Counted from the first letter of the stretch, positions 32,819 through 41,497 are shown. The stretch is 64,000 nt of DNA from Microbacterium sp. zg-B185 (GCF_030246885.1 NZ_CP126739.1:806001-870000); one strand, 5' to 3'. Notes: generated from the letters alone by a model not told the origin. Translations and numbers: made by a program.

Positions 32819-33448
32819 ATGACCGCACTCGAGACCGCTCGGCCCCGACCGCGTGCCTTCTGGGGGGACGTGAGGTTCATCCTCGGCATCCTTCTGGTCA
32901 TCGCCTCGGTCGCGGGTGTCTGGTTCGTCGTGACCGCTGCCCGGCAGACCGCACCGGCGTTCGCGGCCAGTCGCACCATCGTGCCTGGTGAGGCCATCTC
33001 CAGCGACGATGTGCGCGTGGTGGAGGTGGCTCTGGGGCAGGTCGGCGATGCGTACCTGTCCCCGGACGTGCTGGCCGACGGGATGGTCGCCACCCGCACC
33101 ATCGAATCCGGCGAACTCGTTCCGCGCGCCGCGGTCGGGGATGCGGACGGCCTGCGCACCACCAGCCTGGTCCTGCGCAGCGCCGTCGACGTGCCCGCTT
33201 CGGTCGACGCCGGAACGGTGGTCGAGGTCTGGGCTGCGCCGCTGCTCGAGCGCGGACGCTACGACGCGCCGCGCATCCTGGTCGCCGACGCGACCGTCGT
33301 CTCGGTGACCCGCGATGACTCGATGATCGGTGGCGGTTCGGCCGCGCTGGAGGTCGTCATCCCGCGAGCCGACGTCGCGGCTGCGCTCGCCGCGATGGCG
33401 GACGAGTCGGCGCTGTCGGTCGTTCCCACGTCGGGCGCGACGCCGTGA
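32819..33448 (+). CDS. SAF domain-containing membrane protein (CpaB-like)
   Basis: This 209-residue protein has one membrane helix (about residues 18-40) and an extracytoplasmic SAF domain (TIVPGEAISSDDVRVVEVAL, then TRTIESGELVPRAAV), as in CpaB/RcpC-type proteins. In Tad or Flp pilus systems such proteins assist assembly. No other pilus gene is in the window, so the function is unclear. CACGAT ends six bases before the ATG. The stop overlaps the next start (GTGA). Confidence 0.85.
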   Translation: MTALETARPRPRAFWGDVRFILGILLVIASVAGVWFVVTAARQTAPAFAASRTIVPGEAISSDDVRVVEVALGQVGDAYLSPDVLADGMVATRTIESGELVPRAAVGDADGLRTTSLVLRSAVDVPASVDAGTVVEVWAAPLLERGRYDAPRILVADATVVSVTRDDSMIGGGSAALEVVIPRADVAAALAAMADESALSVVPTSGATP

Positions 33449-34734
33449 GGGTCATCGTCGCGGTCGACGAGCCGCACGGCAGCGCGCTCGCGGACGGGCT
33501 CGAGCACGAGCGCGTCGAGGTCGTCGCGGTGGTCGCGGCATCCGCTCTGTCCCTGGCAGCGGAGGACGGCGCTCGCGGGACCGAAGGTGAGCGGGTCGCC
33601 GGAGCCCTCGCCGAGGCCGACGTCGTCGTGCTGGAAGTGTCTCGGGCGTCCCTGACCGCGGCGTGCGTTGCGCTGTGCGATCGCAACGCCGTGCGGATCG
33701 CCCCGCTCAGCAAGGGGCCGGCAGATGACCGGATCGCGGCGGCGTTCGGCCTGGAGCAGACGCTGCCGCTGGGGGTGGAGGCGTGGCAGCTGGCGGAGCG
33801 GCTCGGCGGCTCACCCCTGCTCGGGACGACGCACCGCCCGAGTCGGCATCGCGATGCGAGTTCAGAGGCGCCGCGGATCATCGCAGTGTGGGGACCCGCC
33901 GGCGCGCCCGGACGAACGACGCTTGCGATCGAGCTCTCGGTCGAGCTGGCCCGCGGGGGTCGGCACGTCGGGCTCGTGGATGCCGATTCGCACGCTCCGT
34001 CGATCGCGCTCGCGCTCGGGCTGGCCGACGAGGCGCCCGGGTTCGCCGCCGCATGCCGGCAGGCCGAGCTAGGGGGACTGGACGGCGGCGAGCTCACCCG
34101 CATCAGCGCACCCATCGGCCACACCGGGGTGGATGTGCTCACCGGCCTGAACCGTCCCTCGCGCTGGCCGGAGCTGAGTGAGTCCCGGGTGGCGACAGCG
34201 CTCGGCGCGTGCCGCGAATGGGCGGACCACACCGTCGTCGACGTCGCGGCGTCCCTCGAGCGCGACGAGGAGATCATGAGCGACCTGGACGGTCCGCGCC
34301 GCAACGCCGCCACGCTGTCCGCGCTGCGCAGCGCCGACCTGGTGGTCGCCGTCGCGGCCGCCGACCCGCTGGGGGTCTCCCGGTTCCTGCGCGCCTACCC
34401 GGAGCTGCGCGCAGCGATCGGGGCGACACCGGTCGCGGTCGTGGCGAACCGCCTGCGGCCCGGCGCACTCGGCATCGATGCGCGGGGCCAGGTGCGCCGC
34501 ACCCTGGATCGCTTCGGCGGCGTGACGGACGTCTGGTTCGTGCCCACGGATACCCGCGCCGCCGATGCCGCGCTTCTGGCGGCGCGTCCGATCGGCGAGG
34601 TCGCTCCGCGCTCGCCGATCCCGCTTGCGGTGCGACGGCTCGTCGGTGAGGGTGTCGCTCCCGTTCCGGCGCCGGAACGGCGCATCCGGCGCGGCTCGCG
34701 CCGCCGCCTTCCCGCGGTGGCGGCGTCCGCGTAG
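33445..34734 (+). CDS. MinD/ParA-like ATPase (CpaE-type)
   Basis: This 429-residue protein has a receiver-like N-terminal half (about 1-140) and a deviant Walker ATPase half with the loop GPAGAPGRTTLAIEL near residue 155, VGLVDADSHAPSIALALGL as Walker A' and the switch DHTVVDVAASLERD. It lacks the usual GKT lysine: the loop reads PGRTT. CpaE-type ATPases localise pilus machinery; here it pairs with the SAF gene by overlap (GTGA). The tail is basic. Confidence 0.8.
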   Translation: MRVIVAVDEPHGSALADGLEHERVEVVAVVAASALSLAAEDGARGTEGERVAGALAEADVVVLEVSRASLTAACVALCDRNAVRIAPLSKGPADDRIAAAFGLEQTLPLGVEAWQLAERLGGSPLLGTTHRPSRHRDASSEAPRIIAVWGPAGAPGRTTLAIELSVELARGGRHVGLVDADSHAPSIALALGLADEAPGFAAACRQAELGGLDGGELTRISAPIGHTGVDVLTGLNRPSRWPELSESRVATALGACREWADHTVVDVAASLERDEEIMSDLDGPRRNAATLSALRSADLVVAVAAADPLGVSRFLRAYPELRAAIGATPVAVVANRLRPGALGIDARGQVRRTLDRFGGVTDVWFVPTDTRAADAALLAARPIGEVAPRSPIPLAVRRLVGEGVAPVPAPERRIRRGSRRRLPAVAASA

Positions 34735-34790
34735 CCGGCTTCCGGCAGCGTCGCCGTGAGCACGCGACGGTGCCGGAAGCGGCCCGACTC

Positions 34791-34796
34791 TAAGCT
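34791..34796 (+). promoter_or_regulatory. -10 element, leaderless pdtaS transcript
   Basis: TAAGCT ends six bases before the ATG at 34803. Confidence 0.55.
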
Positions 34797-34802
34797 TGAG
34801 GG

Positions 34803-36290
34803 ATGTCGACGCTCAGCGATCTCGTCTACGCCCAGGGCCGTTCGAGTGCGGAGGACGTCGAGTGGCTCCACCGCCTCGCCGGGGACGGGCAGCTGCTGGC
34901 CGACCTGGCCTTCGCGGACATCGTCTTCTGGGTGCCCACTGAGGACGACTCCTTCGTCGCCGTCGCACACACCCGACCCAGCGGCGCGGCGACCCTCTTC
35001 TACCGCGACATCGTCGGGGATCGGGTGCGACCGCAGTGGCGCACCCAGGTGCGGGACGCGTTCCAGGGCACCCGGATCGTCGATTCGGCATCCCCGGACT
35101 GGTTCGAGGAGACTCCGACCCGTGTCCGGGCGGTGCCGATCGTCCGCTCGCGGGGAACCGAACCGGCGCTGACGATCGGCGTCCTGACCCGGCACACCAA
35201 TCTCGGTGAGGCCCGCACGCCGTCGCGGCAGCAGATCACCTTCAACGACTGCGCCGACGACCTGTTCGGCATGATCGGGTCCGGCGAGTTCCCCGACCTG
35301 GCGGCGCCCACCGCGCCGCGCCGCGGCGCGCCTCGGGCATCGGACGGGCTGATTCGGCTGGACGTGGACGGCATCACGACGTTCGCGAGCCCGAACGCGC
35401 TGTCGGCGTTCAACCGGCTCGGTTTCGACGACGAGCTGGAGGGGGAGTCGCTGATCGAGGTCGTGACGCGGATCATGCCCGGCCGGCGCGAATTCGACGA
35501 GTCGCTGCCGGTCGTGGTGACCGGCCGCGCACCGTGGCGGACCGATATCGAAGCGCGTGGCGTCACCGTCTCGCTCCGCACGATCCCGCTGCGCGATCGC
35601 GGCACCCGGATCGGAGCGATCATGCTCTGCCGTGATGTGACGGAGATCCGCCACCAGGAGCAGGAGCTGATCACCAAGGACGCGACGATCCGCGAGATCC
35701 ACCACCGGGTCAAGAACAACCTGCAGACGGTCGCATCGTTGCTGCGGATCCAGGCTCGCCGCTCGCACAGCGAGGAGGCCCGTGAGGCCCTCACGCAGGC
35801 CATGCGCCGCGTGGCGGCGATCGCCGTCGTTCACGACACACTCTCGGAGGGTCTGGCGCAGAACGTCGATTTCGACGAGGTGTTCGCCCGCGTCCTCAAG
35901 CTCGTCGCCGAGGTCGCGGCCGCGCCGAACACGCGCGCCCGCACCCACTCGACGGGCCGCTTCGGCACGCTCCCCAGTGCGTATGCGACGCCGCTCGCGC
36001 TGGCGTTGACCGAACTGGTCACCAACGCCGTGGAGCACGGGCTCGCCGGGAAGGAAGGCGATGTGGAGATCGTCACCGAACGCACTGAGGAGCGCCTCGA
36101 GGTGCGTGTGCGCGACAGCGGGTCGGGCCTGCCCGAGGGGCAGGTCGGGCAGGGCCTGGGCACGCAGATCGTCCGCACCCTCATCCAGGGGGAGCTCGGC
36201 GGCACCATCGACTGGCACACGCTTGTGGGCAGCGGCACCGAGGTCACGATCGACATCCCGATGCGCTACATCGAGCGCGACAATTCGTAG
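34803..36290 (+). CDS. pdtaS: Sensor histidine kinase PdtaS (HisKA_2 family)
   Basis: This 495-residue cytosolic kinase has a GAF-like domain (about 1-150), a PAS domain (about 175-285) and a HisKA_2 box EIHHRVKNNLQTVASLLRIQ with H300/H301, followed by an HATPase domain (LALALTELVTNAVEHGLAG, VRDSGSGLPEG, GLGTQIVRTLI). There is no membrane segment. PdtaS phosphorylates PdtaR, an RNA-binding antiterminator, not seen here. Position beside whiB1 matches the mycobacterial order. Confidence 0.93.
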   Translation: MSTLSDLVYAQGRSSAEDVEWLHRLAGDGQLLADLAFADIVFWVPTEDDSFVAVAHTRPSGAATLFYRDIVGDRVRPQWRTQVRDAFQGTRIVDSASPDWFEETPTRVRAVPIVRSRGTEPALTIGVLTRHTNLGEARTPSRQQITFNDCADDLFGMIGSGEFPDLAAPTAPRRGAPRASDGLIRLDVDGITTFASPNALSAFNRLGFDDELEGESLIEVVTRIMPGRREFDESLPVVVTGRAPWRTDIEARGVTVSLRTIPLRDRGTRIGAIMLCRDVTEIRHQEQELITKDATIREIHHRVKNNLQTVASLLRIQARRSHSEEAREALTQAMRRVAAIAVVHDTLSEGLAQNVDFDEVFARVLKLVAEVAAAPNTRARTHSTGRFGTLPSAYATPLALALTELVTNAVEHGLAGKEGDVEIVTERTEERLEVRVRDSGSGLPEGQVGQGLGTQIVRTLIQGELGGTIDWHTLVGSGTEVTIDIPMRYIERDNS

Positions 36291-36316
36291 CTCAGGACCC
36301 GGCTGCAGGGCCCAGT

Positions 36317-36342
36317 AGCCGGCTGCCGATCAGCAGCCGGCT
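36317..36342 (+). terminator. Hairpin after pdtaS
   Basis: AGCCGGCTGC and GCAGCCGGCT pair around CGATCA 26 bases after the pdtaS stop. No T-run follows, so this is only a probable terminator. Confidence 0.5.
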
Positions 36343-36406
36343 GCCGTCCGTCGCAGCGCCCTTGCCCGCCCTGCCGGTCGCCGAAACTCCGCTTCCGCCC
36401 TTTCGC

Positions 36407-36455
36407 GTCCCACTTGTGCATGCTCTGTGCGGCGTGTCGCATGCCGAAGTGGGAC
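36407..36455. repeat. Long interrupted inverted repeat
   Basis: GTCCCACTT (36407-36415) pairs with AAGTGGGAC (36447-36455), and inner TGCATGC (36417-36423) pairs with GCATGC (36439-36444). It sits in the 358-bp gap between pdtaS and whiB1 that holds no gene. It looks like a repeated extragenic palindrome; number of copies elsewhere is unknown. Confidence 0.6.
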
Positions 36456-36481
36456 ACGACCGAGGGGCACCGGACCGACGA

Positions 36482-36557
36482 GGGAGGCGGGCCGTCGAGG
36501 GTCAGGGGAGGCGGGCCGTCGAAGGACAGGGGAGGCGGGGAGTCGACGAGGGAGGCG
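36482..36557. repeat. 24-bp tandem repeat between pdtaS and whiB1
   Basis: Copies of GGGAGGCGGGCCGTCGA begin at 36482 and 36506, a diverged copy at 36530 and a short one at 36550. Spacing is 24, 24 and 20 bp. The tract lies about 90 bp downstream of the whiB1 stop and encodes nothing credible. Confidence 0.75.
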
Positions 36558-36648
36558 CCGAGGACGATGGAGGCGCGAGCGGGCGCTTCTGTGCGGCGCA
36601 GGCGCTCCTGCGCGGGCTGCGAGCGCGGGGGTGCGGAGGGGACCGCTG

Positions 36649-36897
36649 TCAGGAGGCGCGACGAGCGCGAGCGGCGCGGCGCTTGAGGGCACGGCGCTCA
36701 TCCTCGGAGAGCCCGCCCCACACGCCGGAGTCCTGCCCGGATTCCAGGGCGTATTGCAGGCAGATCTCCGTCACGGTGCAACGTGCGCAGACGGATTTGG
36801 CCTTCTCGATCTGATCGACAGCGGGGCCGGTGTTCCCTACGGGGAAAAACAGCTCGGGGTCGACGGTCAGGCAGGCAGCCTTATCGCGCCAGTCCAT
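36649..36897 (-). CDS. whiB1: WhiB family iron-sulfur regulator, WhiB1 type
   Basis: This 82-residue protein has the four cluster cysteines (C9, C37, C40, C46 in CARCTVTEIC), the turn GVWGGLSEDERRALKRR and a basic tail, closely matching WhiB1, including the DWRDKAACL and DPELFFPVGNTGPA start. Its 4Fe-4S cluster senses nitric oxide and it acts with the main sigma factor at many promoters. A strong AAGGAG site precedes the ATG. The 248-bp upstream gap, shared with the next gene, probably holds its promoter. Confidence 0.95.
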   Translation of the reverse strand: MDWRDKAACLTVDPELFFPVGNTGPAVDQIEKAKSVCARCTVTEICLQYALESGQDSGVWGGLSEDERRALKRRAARARRAS

Positions 36898-37145
36898 GGG
36901 AATGCTCCTTGTGACGGTGATGGGGTGTTACAGAGCCCGGATTCGGGTCCGCTACCCTGTGGGGATGTGCGAGAGATGTCTCGCCCCACCTCGCTGTGGG
37001 AGCACACTGCTCTAACAATGGTCCCACAGCGGTCTGCGCGAATCAAGGGTTCAGTGGCACGTTAAGTACCGTTTTGCTGAGGATCCGCCGCATGGTGTAG
37101 AGGGTTTCGACAAAGCCGTGACGGCTGACAAGAGGGTTCTGATCA
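36898..37145. promoter_or_regulatory. Divergent control region of whiB1 and the small membrane protein
   Basis: 248 bp with no open gene, between divergent starts. It has several A/T-rich hexamers (for example TGTAAC on the whiB1 strand at 36927-36932) but no -10 at leaderless spacing, so both genes probably have leaders. I see no strong operator. Confidence 0.35.
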
Positions 37146-37541
37146 ATGCGTACACACACGGTGGACCGGCTCGCGGCGGTCGTGCTGGGGCTCGAAGGAC
37201 TCGCGGTGGCAGCGCTGGTGGGATGGCAGATCTGGGCGCTCGCCGCCGGTGACACCGGCGCGGTGGAGACCGCCATCGCGTTGCTGGTCCTCACCGCCGT
37301 CGGCGCGGCAGCAGTGCTGGCGTTCGCGGTGGCCACCTGGCGGGGGCAGTCATGGGGCCGCTCCGGTGGAGTGGTCACGCAGCTGCTCATCCTGGCCGTC
37401 GCGCTGGGCGCGGTGACCGGCGCCTACTCGTCTCCTGCCACCGGGCTCGCCCTCGCCGTCCCCGGGCTGGTCGCGCTCGTTCTGCTGGTGCTCGCCGTCC
37501 GCGCAGCCGGCCGTCGAGCCGGGGGAGCGGCGCCTGAATAG
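37146..37541 (+). CDS. Small four-helix membrane protein
   Basis: A 131-residue protein made almost wholly of four hydrophobic segments (about 8-32, 40-64, 76-95 and 99-120) with short loops and a basic end. No family motif is recognised; similar proteins are annotated as hypothetical in relatives. It ends only seven bases before the converging bcp stop, so the two transcripts probably overlap. Confidence 0.7.
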   Translation: MRTHTVDRLAAVVLGLEGLAVAALVGWQIWALAAGDTGAVETAIALLVLTAVGAAAVLAFAVATWRGQSWGRSGGVVTQLLILAVALGAVTGAYSSPATGLALAVPGLVALVLLVLAVRAAGRRAGGAAPE

Positions 37542-37548
37542 CGAGCGT

Positions 37549-38025
37549 TCAGCCGTCCAGTCCGACGAGCTTGCGCACGCGCGCGACGTGCCCGGTGGCC
37601 TTCACGTTGTACAGAGCCTCCTGGATCCCGCCCTCGGGGTCCAGCACGAACGTCGAGCGGATGACGCCCTGGTAGACCCTGCCGTAATTCTTCTTCTCGC
37701 CCCACGCTCTGTACTGGCCCAGGACGGTGTGGTCGGGGTCGCTCAGCAGGTCGTAGGTCAGGCCGTCCCGTTCACGGAAGCGCCGCAGCTTCTCGGGCAG
37801 ATCGGGCGAGATCCCCAGGACGGTGTAGCCCGCGGCCTGCAACGGCGCGAGGCTGTCGCGGAAGTCGCACGCCTCGGTCGTGCAGCCCGGCGTCATGGCC
37901 TCGGGGTAGAAGAAGAGCACGACTCCGTGGCCGCGCAGATCGTGCAGGGAGACGGGTTGGTCATCCTGGTTCAGCAGGGTGAAATCGGGGGCGGGGGATC
38001 CGGGCTTCAGGACGATGGTGCTCAT
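37549..38025 (-). CDS. bcp: Thioredoxin-dependent peroxiredoxin Bcp
   Basis: A 158-residue atypical 2-Cys peroxiredoxin reducing hydrogen and organic peroxides. The active site MTPGCTTEACDFRD holds the peroxidatic C48 and, five residues later, the resolving C53; the preceding residues are YPEA instead of the common YPKD. R121 and the VIRSTFVLDPEG strand are as expected. Next to sigH and rsrA by about 3 kb, it adds to the peroxide defence of the region. Confidence 0.95.
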   Translation of the reverse strand: MSTIVLKPGSPAPDFTLLNQDDQPVSLHDLRGHGVVLFFYPEAMTPGCTTEACDFRDSLAPLQAAGYTVLGISPDLPEKLRRFRERDGLTYDLLSDPDHTVLGQYRAWGEKKNYGRVYQGVIRSTFVLDPEGGIQEALYNVKATGHVARVRKLVGLDG

Positions 38026-38067
38026 CCCCCCAGAGTAGGGCGATCCACGTGCGTGGGGGATGCCGGG

Positions 38068-39117
38068 TCAGGGCTGATGGTGATGGCCGAACGTCAAGAG
38101 CAGTCGCTGCAGGGAGTCCAGCCGCGCGGGGCCGTTCGGCCCCAGGCGCCCCTCGGCGACCGCCTCCACGATGGCGCAGTCCGGGGCGTCCGGAAGGTGG
38201 GTGCAGCCGCGCGGACAGTCCTTCGCGACCTCGGCGAGCTCGGTGAACGCGCCGAGGATGTTCGCCGGATCGACGTGGCCGAGGCCGAACGAGCGCACGC
38301 CGGGTGTGTCGATCACCCATCCGTTGCCGCCGTCGCCCCGATAGCGCAGCGACACCGTGGAGGAGGAGGTGTGCCGCCCGCGCCCGGTCACCTCGTTGAC
38401 GTGCCCTGTCGCGCGCATCGCACTCGGCACCAGGGCGTTCACGAGCGTGGACTTGCCGACGCCGGAGTGCCCGACGAAGACCGTGGAATGACCGATCAGC
38501 TGCGCGCCGATCCGCTCGAGCGGCATCTCCTCCTGCGCGCTGGTGAACACCTCCAGATCGAGCCCCTCGAAGTGCGAGAGGAACTCGGCAGGGTCGGCGA
38601 GGTCCGTCTTGGTCACCACGAGGAGGGGACGCACCCCGGCATCCAGCGCCGCGACCAGATAGCGATCGACGAGGCGCTCGCGCGGTTCCGGGTCGGCGGC
38701 GGCGACCACGATGAGCATCTGATCCGCGTTGGCCACGATGATCCGCTCGACCTGGTCGGTGTCGTCGGCGGATCGGCGCAGCAGGGACGTGCGCTCCTCG
38801 ATGCCGACGATGCGCGCGAGGGTCCCCTCGTCGCCGGAGATATCGCCGACCACGCGCGCGCGATCGCCGGTGACGATCTGCATCCTGCGCAGCTCCCGTG
38901 CCCGGGTGGCCGAGACGCGGCGCTCGTCGGGCGCATCCTCGTCCACCAGGACCGTGTACCGGCCACGATCGACGCCGAGCACACGGGCGATCACGGCATC
39001 CGCATGCGCGGGTCTGCGCTTGGTGCGCGGACGATTCGCCTTCGGATTGGGCCGCGCACGCAGCGTCGTCTCATCGAACTCGGGTTCGTCGTCCTCATCG
39101 TCCTCGAGCCAGCTCAC
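38068..39117 (-). CDS. rsgA: Ribosome small-subunit GTPase RsgA
   Basis: This 349-residue circularly permuted GTPase has an OB-fold N-terminal part (about 45-110), G4 VVTKTDL before G1 GHSGVGKSTLVNAL and G3 DTPGVRSFG, and a zinc knuckle CPRGCTHLPDAPDC near the end. It helps late 30S maturation. It follows aroA by eleven bases on the same strand, so they are likely co-transcribed. Confidence 0.96.
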   Translation of the reverse strand: MSWLEDDEDDEPEFDETTLRARPNPKANRPRTKRRPAHADAVIARVLGVDRGRYTVLVDEDAPDERRVSATRARELRRMQIVTGDRARVVGDISGDEGTLARIVGIEERTSLLRRSADDTDQVERIIVANADQMLIVVAAADPEPRERLVDRYLVAALDAGVRPLLVVTKTDLADPAEFLSHFEGLDLEVFTSAQEEMPLERIGAQLIGHSTVFVGHSGVGKSTLVNALVPSAMRATGHVNEVTGRGRHTSSSTVSLRYRGDGGNGWVIDTPGVRSFGLGHVDPANILGAFTELAEVAKDCPRGCTHLPDAPDCAIVEAVAEGRLGPNGPARLDSLQRLLLTFGHHHQP

Positions 39118-39128
39118 CGGGCGCGACC

Positions 39129-40505
39129 TCAGGAGACCAGATCGTGCAGGGGCTGCGGTCGGGCGTCGTCATCCGGCGAGCCGTCCAGCATCGCCTGCCA
39201 CAGCCCCGGGAACTCGGGAAGGGTCTTGGCCGTGGTGCCGATGTCGTCGATCTCGACGTCCGGCACGGCCAGCCCGATGAGGGCCCCGGTGGTCGCCAGC
39301 CGGTGGTCGTGGTGTGCACGCCAGGTGCCGCCGTGCAGAGGGCGGGGGACGATGCGGATGCCGTCGGGCAGCTCGTGCGCCTCGCCTCCGCGGGCGCGCA
39401 GCTCGCTCACGAGCGCTGCGATGCGGTCGGTCTCGTGCCCGCGGATGTGGCCGATCCCGTAGAACGTGCTCGGAGCATCGGCGAACGCGGCGAGCGCGAC
39501 GAGGGTGGGCGTGAGTTCGCCGGCGGCGGACAGGTCCAGGTCCACACCGGCGATGCCGCTGCCCGCGGTCACCGTGAGCGACCCACCGCGGCGGACCGCA
39601 CGCGCACCCATCAGCGAGAGGATCTCGGTCAGCATCGCGCCGGGCTGCGTCGAGTGCGCCGGCCAGCCGGTCACCGATATCGAGCCGCCCGCGATCATCG
39701 CCGCGGCCAGGAACGGCGCGGCGTTGGAGAGGTCGGGTTCGATCGCGACGTCCTTCGCCCGAACGGGACCAGCCGGCACGACCCACTCGCCCGGGGCGGG
39801 GCGCTCGACGTGGACGCCACGGTGGGCCAGGGATTCGATCGTCATGTCGATGTGCGGCATGCTCGGCAGGCGCTCGCCGCGATGGATGAGGTGCAGTCCG
39901 ACATCGAAGCGGGGAGCAGCCAGCAGCAGACCGGACACGAACTGGCTGGAGGCGCTCGCGTCGACGACGACCTCTCCGCCGCGGACGTGCCCATGGCCGC
40001 GCACGATGAACGGCAGGGACCAGTGCCCGCCGTCATCGATGTCCACACCGACATCGCGCAGCGCCTTGATCATCGTTCCCATCGGGCGGTGCAGGGCGCT
40101 CTCGTGGGCGGTCAGCGTTACGTCCCCCCGCGCGAAGCCGGCCAGCCCTGCGACGAAGCGCATCACGGTCCCGGCCTGCCCGCAGTCGACCTCAGTGGCT
40201 CCCTGCAGCGGCCAGAGGGGGGTGATGACGAGGTCGTCGCCGTACTTGCCGGCGCCCGGGGTTCGCTCGGTCCCGATGCCGAGCGCGCGCAGAGCCGTGA
40301 TCATCCGGGCCGAGTCGTCGGAGTGCAGGGGCGAGGTCAGGCGGCTCGGGCCGTCGGCCAGCGCCGCGAGGATCAGCTCACGGTTGGTGAGCGACTTCGA
40401 TCCCGGCACTGTGACGGTCGCCCGCAACGGGCCGTCGGCGGTCGGTGCGGCCCATCGGCCACGCGCCGATGGTTTCGGGGGTTGGGAATACCGGTCACCA
40501 GTCAT
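39129..40505 (-). CDS. aroA: 3-phosphoshikimate 1-carboxyvinyltransferase (EPSP synthase)
   Basis: Sixth step of the shikimate pathway, joining phosphoenolpyruvate to shikimate 3-phosphate. The 458-residue protein has PGSKSLTNRELILAALADG, the inner motif DCGQAGTVMRFV and a repeated beta-alpha-barrel-like structure; EPDLSNAAPFLAAA and DRIAALVSELRARG are typical. The N-terminal 25 residues are an extension. Its start overlaps a sigH-type promoter signal on the other strand, at 40484-40511. Confidence 0.97.
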   Translation of the reverse strand: MTGDRYSQPPKPSARGRWAAPTADGPLRATVTVPGSKSLTNRELILAALADGPSRLTSPLHSDDSARMITALRALGIGTERTPGAGKYGDDLVITPLWPLQGATEVDCGQAGTVMRFVAGLAGFARGDVTLTAHESALHRPMGTMIKALRDVGVDIDDGGHWSLPFIVRGHGHVRGGEVVVDASASSQFVSGLLLAAPRFDVGLHLIHRGERLPSMPHIDMTIESLAHRGVHVERPAPGEWVVPAGPVRAKDVAIEPDLSNAAPFLAAAMIAGGSISVTGWPAHSTQPGAMLTEILSLMGARAVRRGGSLTVTAGSGIAGVDLDLSAAGELTPTLVALAAFADAPSTFYGIGHIRGHETDRIAALVSELRARGGEAHELPDGIRIVPRPLHGGTWRAHHDHRLATTGALIGLAVPDVEIDDIGTTAKTLPEFPGLWQAMLDGSPDDDARPQPLHDLVS

Positions 40506-40511
40506 CGGGTT
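40484..40511 (+). promoter_or_regulatory. SigH/SigR-type promoter upstream of sigH
   Basis: GGGAAT (40484-40489), a 19-base spacer and GTT (40509-40511) match the actinobacterial SigR/SigH consensus GGAAT-N18-19-GTT. It overlaps the first codons of divergent aroA. A transcript from here would include an in-frame extension upstream of the short sigH start. Confidence 0.6.
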
Positions 40512-40644
40512 CTACCCTACTGAACCGTTGCGAACAACAAGCCGCGACGTAACCAGCAGAAAGTGGGCCGTATGATCGCCCTGCTCGATCGGCCGGTCGC
40601 CGACGACGTTTCCGCGCTCGAGCTGGCCTGGGACCCCGCCGCCG

Positions 40645-40650
40645 TAGACT
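40645..40650 (+). promoter_or_regulatory. Housekeeping -10 before the short sigH start
   Basis: TAGACT ends five bases before GTG (40656) and eight before ATG (40659), fitting a leaderless or nearly leaderless short sigH message. Confidence 0.5.
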
Positions 40651-40658
40651 TGCGCGTG

Positions 40659-41258
40659 ATGAATGACGAGGCAGAGGACGCCACCGACGCGCGCACCCAG
40701 TTCGAGGTGCAGGCGCTTCCTTTCATGGATCAGCTCTACGCGGCGGCGATGCGGATGACCCGCAACCCCGCAGACGCGGCCGACCTCGTGCAGGAGACGT
40801 TCGTGAAGGCGTTCGGATCCTGGGCGACGTTCACCCAGGGCACCAACCTGAAGGCGTGGCTGTACCGCATCCTCACCAACACCTACATCAACATCTATCG
40901 CAAACGGCAGCGCGAGCCCTACCAGGGCACGATCGACGAGCTCGAGGACTGGCAGCTGGGCGGGGCGGAATCGACCACCGCGACCAGCAGCAGGTCGGCC
41001 GAGGCTGAGGCGATAGACCGGATGCCGGCATCCGTGGTGAAGGATGCGCTGCAGGCGATCCCCGAGGACTTCCGGTTGGCGGTGTACCTTGCGGATGTCG
41101 AGGGCTTCGCGTACCAGGAGATCGCCGACATCATGAAGACACCCATCGGCACGGTCATGAGCCGCCTGCATCGTGGCAGGCGGATGCTTCGTGAACTGCT
41201 GGCGGACTATGCGGCCGAGCGCGGGATCAGCGCAGCCGCGACAGGGAGCAGGAAATGA
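40659..41258 (+). CDS. sigH: ECF sigma factor SigH/SigR (thiol-oxidative stress)
   Basis: The 199-residue form has region 2 ([56 protein letters not shown]) and region 4 ([34 protein letters not shown]) as in SigR/SigH, which directs thioredoxin, chaperone and protease genes. The anti-sigma gene follows by ATGA overlap. The same frame is open back to GTG 40563 and ATG 40572, giving 228-231 residues; in Streptomyces an unstable long SigR form from a self-induced promoter is known. Short start chosen here; GTG 40656 is also possible. Confidence 0.95.
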   Translation: MNDEAEDATDARTQFEVQALPFMDQLYAAAMRMTRNPADAADLVQETFVKAFGSWATFTQGTNLKAWLYRILTNTYINIYRKRQREPYQGTIDELEDWQLGGAESTTATSSRSAEAEAIDRMPASVVKDALQAIPEDFRLAVYLADVEGFAYQEIADIMKTPIGTVMSRLHRGRRMLRELLADYAAERGISAAATGSRK

Positions 41259-41497
41259 CCGACTGCGGCTGTGAGAAGGCCCGACGCGACCTGGAGGAGT
41301 ACCTCCGACACGAGGTGTGCAAGACATCGCAGAGCGACATCGCCCAGCATCTGGAGAACTGCCCCAGCTGCCGGGACGAGGCGCTCGTATCCCGCACCCT
41401 GACCGAAGTGGTCGCGCGTGCCTGCAAGGAGACCGCTCCTGAGGAGCTGCGCGATCAGGTGCTCAGCCGCTTGCGCGCGGCGCAGGCCACCCACTGA
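41255..41497 (+). CDS. rsrA: Zinc-binding anti-sigma factor RsrA/RshA
   Basis: An 80-residue redox-sensitive anti-sigma factor with the ZAS motif [11 protein letters not shown] (H32, C36, C39) and N-terminal C4, C6 and C22. On disulfide stress it releases its zinc and sigma factor. Its ATG overlaps the sigH stop. A further Cys at 56 is present. Confidence 0.95.
   Translation: MTDCGCEKARRDLEEYLRHEVCKTSQSDIAQHLENCPSCRDEALVSRTLTEVVARACKETAPEELRDQVLSRLRAAQATH

Noticed and set aside
36414-36686. Cys-rich small frame (starts MCMLCAACRMPKW) between pdtaS and whiB1
   Set aside because: It reads through the palindrome and 24-bp repeats, has no ribosome site and loses all pattern after residue 20.
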